From NCBI GenBank assembly GCA_018647275.1, contig JABGTH010000166.1, positions 1-6,303 on the forward strand: 6,303 nucleotides of DNA, given 5' to 3'. Within the stretch, counting starts at the first letter, position 1; every line of letters begins with the position of its first letter. Below the pieces are notes generated by a model, which saw nothing but the letters and a program-made list of their open reading frames with translations, searched no databases and was not told the DNA's origin. The position numbers and the translations under genes were made by a program. Below are positions 1 to 4,859 of this stretch, one piece after another. Origin of the DNA: Paracoccaceae bacterium. GTDB lineage: Bacteria > Pseudomonadota > Alphaproteobacteria > Rhodobacterales > Rhodobacteraceae.

Positions 1-135
1 AATTTGGTCATACGCTTGGAAGTCACCAAAATATTTAGTGATCGCAGCAGTCAATGTAGTCTTGCCGTGGTCAACGTGGCCAATTGTGCCGATGTTAACG
101 TGCGGTTTATTACGTTCGAACTTTTCCTTAGCCAT
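1..135 (-). CDS. tuf: Elongation factor Tu, N-terminal 45 codons (runs off the left edge)
   Basis: EF-Tu is the cytoplasmic GTPase that carries aminoacyl-tRNA to the ribosomal A site. Only the first 45 codons are present. They read MAKEKFERNKPHVNIGTIGH and continue with the P-loop GHVDHGKT at residues 19-26, which binds the GTP phosphates, then TLTAAITKYFGDFQAYDQI into the start of switch I. The ATG at 135-133 is set by an ideal Shine-Dalgarno AGGAGG at 146-141, 5 nt upstream. The gene follows fusA after 84 nt, the normal str-operon order, and the frame is open to the window edge. Alphaproteobacteria often carry a second near-identical tuf elsewhere, so which copy this is rests on context only. 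The EF-Tu assignment itself is very secure. Confidence 0.97.
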   Translation of the reverse strand, partial: MAKEKFERNKPHVNIGTIGHVDHGKTTLTAAITKYFGDFQAYDQI

Positions 136-140
136 GTTGG

Positions 141-146
141 CCTCCT
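141..146 (-). promoter_or_regulatory. Shine-Dalgarno of tuf
   Basis: AGGAGG lies 5 nt before the tuf ATG and is the strongest ribosome binding site in the window, fitting the very high output of EF-Tu. The GGCC at its 3' end could pair weakly with GGCU just after AUG (loop AACAU), which might partly mask the start; this is only a 4-bp possibility. Confidence 0.85.
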
Positions 147-154
147 AATCATTT

Positions 155-216
155 GGATGGCAAAGCAATCTTTGCCCTACATTTGGTGGGTAGGGCGGGG
201 TAAATCCCCGCCATCC
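155..216 (-). promoter_or_regulatory. fusA-tuf intercistronic region with two mutually exclusive RNA folds
   Basis: Read on the minus strand, this segment has four perfect 7-bp pairings. Hairpin A is GGCGGGG (212-206) with CCCCGCC (200-194), loop of 5. Hairpin B is GCCCTAC (196-190) with GTAGGGC (180-174), loop of 9. Hairpin C is GGCAAAG (176-170) with CTTTGCC (165-159), loop of 4. An outer stem P1 pairs GGATGGC (216-210) with GCCATCC (161-155). A and C can coexist, and P1 can enclose B. A shares bases with both B and P1, and C shares bases with both B and P1, so the RNA has two exclusive states. There is no U-run after any hairpin, so this is not a plain intrinsic terminator. The tuf ribosome binding site starts 8 nt downstream. 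Pairings are seen directly; a regulatory or processing role is inferred. Confidence 0.55.
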
Positions 217-219
217 CGT

Positions 220-2340
220 TTATGCGTATTTCGCTTGGATCTCGTCAGAGATGTTCTGCGGAACTGGTTCGTAGTGGCCGAACTGCATTGTAAAGTTTGC
301 ACGGCCGGACGACATCGAACGCAACGTGTTGATGTAACCGAACATGTTAGCCAAAGGCACTTGAGCGTCGATAGCGATCGCGTTGCCGCGTGTATCTTGC
401 CCCAGAACCTGACCACGACGTGAAGTCAGATCGCCGATGATACCGCCTGTATAGTCTTCAGGCGTGATAACTTCGACTTTCATGATTGGCTCAAGCAACT
501 TAGCGCCAGCTTTACGCATACCTTCACGCATACACATACGTGCAGCGATTTCGAATGCGAGGATCGAGGAGTCAACATCGTGGTACTTGCCCTCAAGCAA
601 TTGCACTTTGAAGTCGATCACTGGGAAGCCAGCCAATGGACCGCTGTCCATAACTGATTTGATGCCTTTTTCGACGCCAGGGATGTATTCTTTTGGAACA
701 GAACCACCAACGACTTTAGACTCAAACGAGTAACCTTCACCAGGTACTGTTGGAGAGATCAGCAATTTAACTTCGCCGAACTGACCAGAACCACCGGACT
801 GTTTCTTGTGGGTGTATGAGTGCTCAACTTCGTGGCCGATGGTCTCACGGTATGCCACTTGCGGCGCACCAATGTTCGCTTCGACTTTAAATTCGCGACG
901 CATACGGTCAACAAGGATGTCCAAGTGAAGTTCGCCCATGCCACGCATAATAGTCTGACCAGATTCAAAGTCAGTTTCCACGCGGAATGAAGGATCCTCA
1001 GCAGCCAAACGTGCCAAAGCGATACCCATTTTTTCTTGATCAGCCTTAGTTTTTGGCTCAACAGCGATCTCGATCACAGGATCAGGGAACGTCATTGTTT
1101 CAAGAACAACAGGATCGGATGTCGCGCAAAGCGTGTCACCAGTTGTCGTATCTTTAAGACCACCAAGAGCGATAATGTCACCAGAGAATGCTTCTGTGAT
1201 TTCATCACGGTCGTTGGAGTGCATGATCATCATGCGGCCAACGCGCTCTTTTTTGCCTTTAGTTGAGTTCAAGAATGTATCGCCCTTCTCTAGTTTCCCA
1301 GAGTAGATGCGTGTGAATGTCAGCGAGCCAACAAACGGGTCATTCCAAATTTTGAACGCCAAAGCAGAGAACGGCATGTCATCATCCGCACGGCGCGGGA
1401 TGTCACGAGTTTCTGTCTCATCGCCAGGCTTAAACCCCATGTAGTCAACCACGTCGAGGGGGCTCGGCAAGTAGTCAACAACCGCGTTGAGCAATGGCTG
1501 GACGCCTTTGTTTTTGAACGCAGAACCACCTAGGACAGGCACAAATGCCATAGCCAAAGTCCCCTTACGCAACAAAGCGCGAAGCTCTTTAACTTCAGGC
1601 TCGACGCCTTCCATCAGGTAAGCTTCCATCGCGTCGTCGTCTTGCTCAACAGCCGCTTCGATCATCTTACCGCGCCACTCATCAGCCATCTCTTTCAGGC
1701 TGTCACGAATAGGAGCTTTGACCCAAGACGCGCCAAGATCTTCACCTTCCCACAACCACTCTTCCATGGTTACGAGATCAAGAAGACCTTCTAGCTCTGT
1801 CTCAGCACCGATCGGAATACCAACTGGAATTGCTTTTGCACCAGTACGATCTTCGATCATGTGAACGCAGTTAAAGAAGTCCGCGCCGATTTTGTCCATT
1901 TTGTTTACAAAAACCATACGTGGAACTTTGTAGCGGTCAGCCTGACGCCAAACAGTTTCAGTCTGTGGTTCAACACCAGCGTTGGCGTCTAGAACACAAA
2001 CCGCACCATCGAGAACAGCCAAGGAACGCTCAACTTCAATTGTGAAGTCAACGTGGCCTGGTGTGTCGATGATGTTCATGCGGTGCTTTGCAGAGTCAGG
2101 CGTTGTGCCGTCTTCTGTGCGCTCCCAGAACGTGGTTGTCGCGGCGGACGTGATAGTAATTCCGCGCTCTTGCTCCTGCTCCATGTGGTCCATGGTTGCA
2201 GCGCCATCGTGAACTTCACCGATGTTATGCTCTTTGCCCGTGTAGAACAAAATGCGTTCTGAACAGGTGGTTTTACCCGCATCAATGTGTGCCATGATGC
2301 CAAAGTTCCGGTAAAGGTCGAGTGGATATTCGCGTGCCAT
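220..2340 (-). CDS. fusA: Elongation factor G (EF-G), complete, 706 aa
   Basis: EF-G is the ribosomal translocase: it uses GTP to move tRNAs and mRNA after peptide bond formation and helps recycle ribosomes with RRF. The G domain shows the P-loop AHIDAGKTT (17-25), switch I RGITITSAATTT (59-70), DTPGH (92-96, with the catalytic histidine at 96), NKMD (146-149) and GSAFKNKG (272-279), with the EF-G-specific G' insert between the last two. Domain II is about 300-405, III about 415-490, IV about 491-615 and V about 616-690. In domain IV, SGGSGQFGEV (515-524) and HDVDSS (587-592) are the tip loops that reach the decoding centre; His587 matches the E. coli His583 position. The length is normal for a canonical alphaproteobacterial EF-G1, not a mitochondrial-like EF-G2. 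The ATG at 2340 has GAGGAG (2355-2350) 9 nt upstream, touching the rpsG stop codon, so translation is probably coupled. No frameshift or missing key residue was seen. Confidence 0.99.
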   Translation of the reverse strand: MAREYPLDLYRNFGIMAHIDAGKTTCSERILFYTGKEHNIGEVHDGAATMDHMEQEQERGITITSAATTTFWERTEDGTTPDSAKHRMNIIDTPGHVDFTIEVERSLAVLDGAVCVLDANAGVEPQTETVWRQADRYKVPRMVFVNKMDKIGADFFNCVHMIEDRTGAKAIPVGIPIGAETELEGLLDLVTMEEWLWEGEDLGASWVKAPIRDSLKEMADEWRGKMIEAAVEQDDDAMEAYLMEGVEPEVKELRALLRKGTLAMAFVPVLGGSAFKNKGVQPLLNAVVDYLPSPLDVVDYMGFKPGDETETRDIPRRADDDMPFSALAFKIWNDPFVGSLTFTRIYSGKLEKGDTFLNSTKGKKERVGRMMIMHSNDRDEITEAFSGDIIALGGLKDTTTGDTLCATSDPVVLETMTFPDPVIEIAVEPKTKADQEKMGIALARLAAEDPSFRVETDFESGQTIMRGMGELHLDILVDRMRREFKVEANIGAPQVAYRETIGHEVEHSYTHKKQSGGSGQFGEVKLLISPTVPGEGYSFESKVVGGSVPKEYIPGVEKGIKSVMDSGPLAGFPVIDFKVQLLEGKYHDVDSSILAFEIAARMCMREGMRKAGAKLLEPIMKVEVITPEDYTGGIIGDLTSRRGQVLGQDTRGNAIAIDAQVPLANMFGYINTLRSMSSGRANFTMQFGHYEPVPQNISDEIQAKYA

Positions 2341-2355
2341 ATTGGTGCGCTCCTC

Positions 2356-2826
2356 TTACCAGCGGTAGTGGCTGAAAGCTTTGTTAGCTTCGGCCATTTT
2401 GTGAGTGTCTTCGCGTTTCTTAACGGCTGTACCACGGGACTGGACAGCGTCCATAAGCTCGCCCGCAAGGCGCTCTTCCATGGTGTTTTCGTTACGTGAA
2501 CGCGCAGCTTTGATCAACCAGCGGATCGCAAGAGCCTGACGACGTTCGGGACGAACTTCAACTGGAACCTGGTACGTTGCACCACCGACGCGGCGTGAGC
2601 GCACTTCGACGGAAGGTTGAATGTTTTCAAGAGCTTCGTGGAACACCTCAAGTGGTACACGTTTGATCTTAGTTTCAACCCGATCCATCGCATTGTATAC
2701 GATACGTTCGGCGGTAGATTTCTTACCATCGACCATCAGGTTGTTCATGAACTTAGACAAAATCAAATCACCGAACTTAGCGTCAGGTAGGATTTTGCGT
2801 TTTTCAGCGGCGTGACGACGTGACAT
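2356..2826 (-). CDS. rpsG: 30S ribosomal protein S7, complete, 156 aa
   Basis: S7 is a primary binder of the 3' major domain of 16S rRNA; it nucleates assembly of the 30S head and lines the E-site side of the mRNA channel. The family pattern is clear: DAKFGDLILSKFMNNLMV (15-32) followed by DGKK, then the arginine-rich beta-hairpin VRSRRVGGATYQVPVEV (75-91) that contacts rRNA and E-site tRNA, and a helical C-terminus ending AFSHYRW. The length of 156 is the usual one for proteobacteria outside the enterics. The ATG at 2826 has AAGGAG 8 nt upstream. Gaps are 12 nt to rpsL and 15 nt to fusA. In E. coli, S7 represses its own operon by binding a roughly 100-nt rpsL-rpsG spacer; that spacer does not exist here. 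Confidence 0.98.
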   Translation of the reverse strand: MSRRHAAEKRKILPDAKFGDLILSKFMNNLMVDGKKSTAERIVYNAMDRVETKIKRVPLEVFHEALENIQPSVEVRSRRVGGATYQVPVEVRPERRQALAIRWLIKAARSRNENTMEERLAGELMDAVQSRGTAVKKREDTHKMAEANKAFSHYRW

Positions 2827-2838
2827 CTGCTGATCTCC

Positions 2839-3210
2839 TTATTTAGGACGCTTGGCGCCGTATTTCGAACGACGTTGTTTACGATCTTTTACGCCTTGCG
2901 TATCAAGAACACCGCGCAGAATGTGGTAACGCACACCCGGAAGGTCTTTTACACGACCGCCGCGGATCAGAACAACAGAGTGTTCCTGAAGGTTGTGGCT
3001 CTCACCTGGAATGTAGGAGATGACCTCGAAACCGTTCGTTAGGCGCACTTTGGCAACCTTACGCATCGCGGAGTTCGGTTTCTTAGGTGTTGTTGTGTAA
3101 ACGCGCGTACATACGCCACGTTTTTGCGGACATGCTTCCAAGTGCTGGGACTTAGAAGTTTTACGCTTTGGCTGCCGTGGTTTACGGATCAGCTGTTGGA
3201 TCGTTGGCAT
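2839..3210 (-). CDS. rpsL: 30S ribosomal protein S12, complete, 123 aa
   Basis: S12 sits at the 30S decoding centre next to helices 18, 27 and 44 of 16S rRNA and helps set decoding accuracy. The protein starts MPTIQQLIRKPRQPKRK and carries the family core TPKKPNSAMR (41-50) and RGGRVKDLPGVRYH (83-96). Counting Met as 1, Lys43, Lys88 and Pro91 are the wild-type residues whose changes give streptomycin resistance or dependence in other bacteria, so no such mutation is visible. Asp89 is the position methylthiolated by RimO in E. coli. The length is typical. It is the first gene of the str operon. The ribosome binding site is mediocre: GGGGA at 3225-3221, 10 nt before the ATG. Confidence 0.98.
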   Translation of the reverse strand: MPTIQQLIRKPRQPKRKTSKSQHLEACPQKRGVCTRVYTTTPKKPNSAMRKVAKVRLTNGFEVISYIPGESHNLQEHSVVLIRGGRVKDLPGVRYHILRGVLDTQGVKDRKQRRSKYGAKRPK

Positions 3211-3298
3211 TGGCGGTTATTCCCCGTTTAGCTCACATCTTATACAAAGGCAGAGGCCCTTGCGGCTCAAATTCGCATGACTATCCCTCTTGCAAAGC

Positions 3299-3340
3299 AA
3301 AAAGACCGCGACGTCCCCGTACCGAGGTGAACGTTGCGGT
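3299..3340 (-). terminator. Terminator-like hairpin inside the str leader (possible attenuator)
   Basis: On the minus strand ACCGC (3340-3336) pairs with GCGGT (3309-3305). After an A/C mismatch, ACGT (3334-3331) pairs with ACGT (3314-3311), then a U-G wobble and three C-G pairs with one bulged A, closing a 7-nt loop. One C separates the stem from TTTTT at 3303-3299. That is the shape of an intrinsic terminator, but it lies between the promoter and the first str gene, so it cannot always act. The stem has one internal mismatch and the U-run is only five long, so partial termination or a protein-binding hairpin are both possible. Confidence 0.5.
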
Positions 3341-3346
3341 GGGTTT

Positions 3347-3394
3347 TCAGAGGAACGGTCCAGCATTAGGACGGATCTTGACCACTTTAGACAT
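3347..3394 (-). CDS. Possible 15-codon leader peptide MSKVVKIRPNAGPFL
   Basis: This short ATG ORF ends with TGA 6 nt before the terminator-like hairpin of the str leader. A ribosome at that stop codon would cover the hairpin's 5' arm, the usual geometry of translation-coupled attenuation. The frame also stays open upstream to a GTG at 3421, which would give 24 residues. The predicted peptide is basic. Against it: no Shine-Dalgarno precedes either start, and ORFs this short occur by chance. The role is inferred from position only. Confidence 0.22.
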   Translation of the reverse strand: MSKVVKIRPNAGPFL

Positions 3395-3437
3395 GATTTC
3401 GGATATGGTGGGTTCCCCCACACTCCGAGATAGCAGG

Positions 3438-3466
3438 TCTATATGGGGAGTCGCATGGTGTGTCAA
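3438..3466 (-). promoter_or_regulatory. Housekeeping (sigma70-type) promoter of the str operon
   Basis: A perfect -35 box TTGACA (3466-3461), a spacer of exactly 17 nt (3460-3444) and a -10 box TATAGA (3443-3438, four of six consensus bases including TATA) form the best promoter in the window. It faces rpsL and is the obvious source of str-operon mRNA. The predicted start is near 3431. AT-rich sequence and an inverted repeat lie just upstream of the -35 box. I assign it by consensus match; it is not mapped. Confidence 0.8.
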
Positions 3467-3469
3467 CAG

Positions 3470-3483
3470 CCATGAAAACATGG
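3470..3483. repeat. Inverted repeat next to the str promoter -35 box
   Basis: CCATG-AAAA-CATGG is a perfect 5-bp dyad with a 4-nt centre, 3 bp upstream of the -35 hexamer. A second smaller dyad, GGA-AAAA-TCC (3482-3491), abuts it. The position would suit an activator site or an AT-rich UP-like element. Short dyads are common, so the role is open. Confidence 0.35.
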
Positions 3484-3527
3484 AAAAATCCAATGTCGGT
3501 ACAACGTATGTATTACGTCGGCATTTT

Positions 3528-3608
3528 TTAGCTGCACTGTAAGTTTGTAGTGGTGCAAAGCGCCAGAGCCATTTTTAAAACTAACTTCCACAGTGTGGTA
3601 GCGTTCAT
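3528..3608 (-). CDS. Possible small hydrophobic protein, 26 aa, unknown function
   Basis: An ATG at 3608 opens a 26-codon frame ending in TAA at 3530-3528. GGAG (3618-3615) lies 6 nt before the ATG, a sound ribosome binding site. The peptide begins MNATTL and has a mostly apolar stretch WKLVLKMALALC (7-18) followed by a polar tail, so it could insert in a membrane or be a short secreted or lipidated peptide; LALC resembles a lipobox but with Leu instead of Gly/Ala/Ser before the Cys. I recognise no family. No convincing promoter is visible upstream. It lies 173 nt after the transporter stop codon and could be read from that transcript, though a hairpin with a U-run lies between. A chance ORF is a serious alternative. 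Confidence 0.25.
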   Translation of the reverse strand: MNATTLWKLVLKMALALCTTTNLQCS

Positions 3609-3703
3609 AAAATGCTCCATCTCAAAATTTCCAAACACATTTGATCGACGGGCCCGCAATCGGTGGCTTACAATCAATTAGCACGCAATCACTTTTTGTG
3701 GGT

Positions 3704-3721
3704 AAAAAACACGCTGCGTGC
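3704..3721 (-). terminator. Possible intrinsic terminator of the DMT transporter
   Basis: The minus strand reads GCACG (3721-3717), loop CAG, CGTGT (3713-3709), running into TTTTTT (3709-3704). The stem is only 4 Watson-Crick pairs plus a G-U, so it is weak. It lies about 60 nt after the transporter stop codon, where a terminator is expected, and no better candidate was seen. Confidence 0.4.
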
Positions 3722-3742
3722 AGATGCAAACTTGGCTTGGTG

Positions 3743-3754
3743 TTCCAATTGGAA
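3743..3754. repeat. 12-bp perfect palindrome TTCCAATTGGAA
   Basis: This perfect palindrome sits 27 bp past the transporter stop codon. In RNA it would form a TTCC/GGAA stem with an AATT loop; flanking GGCTT (3758-3754) and AAGCC (3738-3734) on the minus strand could add an outer stem at the cost of a bulge. No U-run follows. It may be a 3'-end stabilising hairpin or a protein site; the function is unknown. Confidence 0.4.
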
Positions 3755-3780
3755 AGCCTCACCTACTGATAACCTCTAAG

Positions 3781-4647
3781 CTATGCATATTTCGTCGCTC
3801 TTTCACGGTATAGCGTGAACAAACCTGTCGCGACAACAATGCCAGCACCCAACAATGTTAAAGGGGCTGGCCAGTCCCCAAAGGCCAACCATCCCAACAC
3901 CAGTGCCCAGATCAAACCAGTATAACGAAAAGGTGCAATAAACGATATTTCCCCAACGCGCATGACGCGGACACTGAAATAATAGCCCCCGAATATACAT
4001 ATGGATGATCCAATAACCATGAGAGCGTGCATTCCACTGATAGCGACCCAAGGTGTTGCCAACGATGCCGCGCCTGAGAACCCCATCACTGTGACAGACG
4101 CTGCCAAGGTGACCGTCATTGAAGGCACATCAACCGAAAGTTGGCGAGTAACCAGATCACGAATGGTCACGCCAAGAACGGCCAGCAACGCGTAGATACC
4201 GTAGATATTGAATCCTTCGGCACCAGGTCGGACGATCAAGAGCATTCCAATGAAACCAATCAAGATTGCACTCATCCTGCGCCAACCAACCTTTTCGCGG
4301 AACAACAACGCACCGCCTAGTGTCACGGTTAGTGGCAACGCTTGAAGTGTGGCCGTGACATTGGCAAGCGGCATGTTAAAAAGTGCGGTGATAAAAAAAT
4401 AGGCAGTGACCATTTCGCTCGCGCTGCGCAAACCGATCAGCCCCCAGTCGCGGCGAGCGATCTTGAAATGAAGAGCATTCAGCCAACGGGCCAACAAGAT
4501 GATCAAAAGCGTCGTGAGAATTCCGCGTAAAAACAAAAGCTGGAATAGCGGGATCGCCCCATTCGTTACCTTCATGAACATATCATTCAAGGTGAAGCAA
4601 GCCATCGACGCCATCATAAACAGCGCACCAATTTGGTTGGCACTCAT
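3781..4647 (-). CDS. EamA/DMT-superfamily inner-membrane transporter, 288 aa
   Basis: This is a drug/metabolite-transporter-type permease, likely moving a small metabolite across the inner membrane. Ten apolar stretches can be placed at about 5-25, 32-52, 69-89, 93-116, 124-140, 148-166, 175-197, 203-223, 232-253 and 261-281, arranged as two EamA repeats (about 5-140 and 150-280). Each repeat ends in the usual pattern of a short charged loop before the last helix: LFREKVGWRRM (115-125) and LAFGDWPAPLTLLGAGIV (254-271). The length matches the family (about 280-310). Substrates in this family cannot be read from sequence; alphaproteobacterial members are often labelled S-adenosylmethionine or RhaT-like transporters, which I cannot confirm. 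AGGTGAT, a good match to the 16S 3' end, lies just before the ATG at 4647. No clear promoter was found in the 212-bp upstream gap. It separates the rpoBC and str units and looks functionally unrelated to both. Confidence 0.93.
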   Translation of the reverse strand: MSANQIGALFMMASMACFTLNDMFMKVTNGAIPLFQLLFLRGILTTLLIILLARWLNALHFKIARRDWGLIGLRSASEMVTAYFFITALFNMPLANVTATLQALPLTVTLGGALLFREKVGWRRMSAILIGFIGMLLIVRPGAEGFNIYGIYALLAVLGVTIRDLVTRQLSVDVPSMTVTLAASVTVMGFSGAASLATPWVAISGMHALMVIGSSICIFGGYYFSVRVMRVGEISFIAPFRYTGLIWALVLGWLAFGDWPAPLTLLGAGIVVATGLFTLYRERATKYA

Positions 4648-4797
4648 CTCATCACCTTTTCAGACATGCAAAAAAAATTGCCCAATTCCTATAGGCCTCA
4701 TTTCATACACTCGTTCCTATGACATCCTTAGTCAATCGACCATGATCTGCACTAGATAGTACTAAGCCCTTAAGACGCATTGCATGCGCCGCGTCAG
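4648..4797. other. Gap upstream of the DMT transporter
   Basis: It contains a second hairpin after the rpoC terminator (minus strand GGCGCAT, loop GCA, ATGCGTC, 4790-4774, 7 pairs including one G-U, no U-run), a TTGACT hexamer (4735-4730) with no -10 box at proper spacing, several small palindromes (CCTATAGG, AGGCCT) and a T8 run on the minus strand (4679-4672) near the start codon. The transporter must be started here or by read-through, but I cannot name its promoter. Confidence 0.45.
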
Positions 4798-4834
4798 AAA
4801 TAAAAAGGCCCCCATGCATCGCTGCACAGGGGCC
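4798..4834 (-). terminator. Intrinsic terminator of rpoC (end of the rpoBC unit)
   Basis: On the minus strand GGCCCCTGTGCA (4834-4823) pairs with TGCATGGGGGCC (4818-4807) as a continuous 12-bp stem, ten Watson-Crick pairs and two tandem G-U pairs, capped by the GNRA tetraloop GCGA (4822-4819). TTTTTATTT follows directly (4806-4798). The stem begins 25 nt after the rpoC stop codon. It is a textbook Rho-independent terminator and isolates the polymerase operon from the genes below. Confidence 0.95.
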
Positions 4835-4859
4835 AATTCAATTTCTTAGATCGCAGAGA

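Larger units (their letters stand above)
3211..3431 (-). promoter_or_regulatory. Long 5' leader of the str operon
   Basis: If transcription starts about 7 nt after the -10 box, near 3431, the rpsL mRNA has a 5' untranslated region of about 220 nt. Along it lie a small GNRA-capped hairpin (GTGGG 3421-3417, loop GGAA, CCCAC 3412-3408), a 15-codon ATG ORF (3394-3347), a terminator-like hairpin (3340-3299) and a small bulged hairpin (AAGGGC/GCCTT around 3262-3247). This is long for a simple leader and suggests control at the RNA level, for instance by an r-protein or by attenuation. I recognise no known leader family. The start site is inferred. Confidence 0.5.
3467..3780. other. Gap between the DMT transporter and the str promoter
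   Basis: These 314 bp contain no convincing large gene. In order on the minus strand they hold a 12-bp palindrome, a short hairpin with a U6 run that may end the transporter transcript, an unremarkable stretch with GGGCCC, the 26-codon ORF candidate, a small dyad ACGTA-TGTAT-TACGT (3504-3518) and the repeat beside the str promoter. A 124-aa plus-strand reading frame crosses it but has no supporting features. Confidence 0.6.

Noticed and set aside
4..423. 139-aa plus-strand frame across the tuf start and fusA end
   Set aside because: It runs antisense to two certain genes and their spacer, has no ribosome binding site or recognisable motif, and is explained by base composition.
2839..3210. 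Streptomycin-resistance mutation in rpsL
   Set aside because: Lys43, Lys88 and Pro91 are all wild type.
3305..3344. Leader hairpin read as a plus-strand terminator (GGGTTTT after the stem)
   Set aside because: No plus-strand gene lies upstream to be terminated, and the run is only four T after GGG. The minus-strand reading fits better.
3217..3423. 68-aa minus-strand GTG frame spanning the str leader, ending 6 nt before rpsL
   Set aside because: It starts about 8 nt after the predicted transcription start with no Shine-Dalgarno, and reads through the leader hairpins in another frame from the 15-codon ORF. Its composition (many Ser, Arg, Cys, Pro) looks like untranslated sequence.
3168..3542. 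124-aa plus-strand frame across the rpsL start and leader
   Set aside because: Its first part is antisense to rpsL and the rest crosses the str promoter and leader hairpin. No domain or ribosome binding site supports it.
4702..4735. Promoter for the transporter: TTGACT with TATGAA
   Set aside because: The spacer is 22 nt, too long for a functional sigma70-type promoter, and no hexamer near 17 nt resembles TATAAT.
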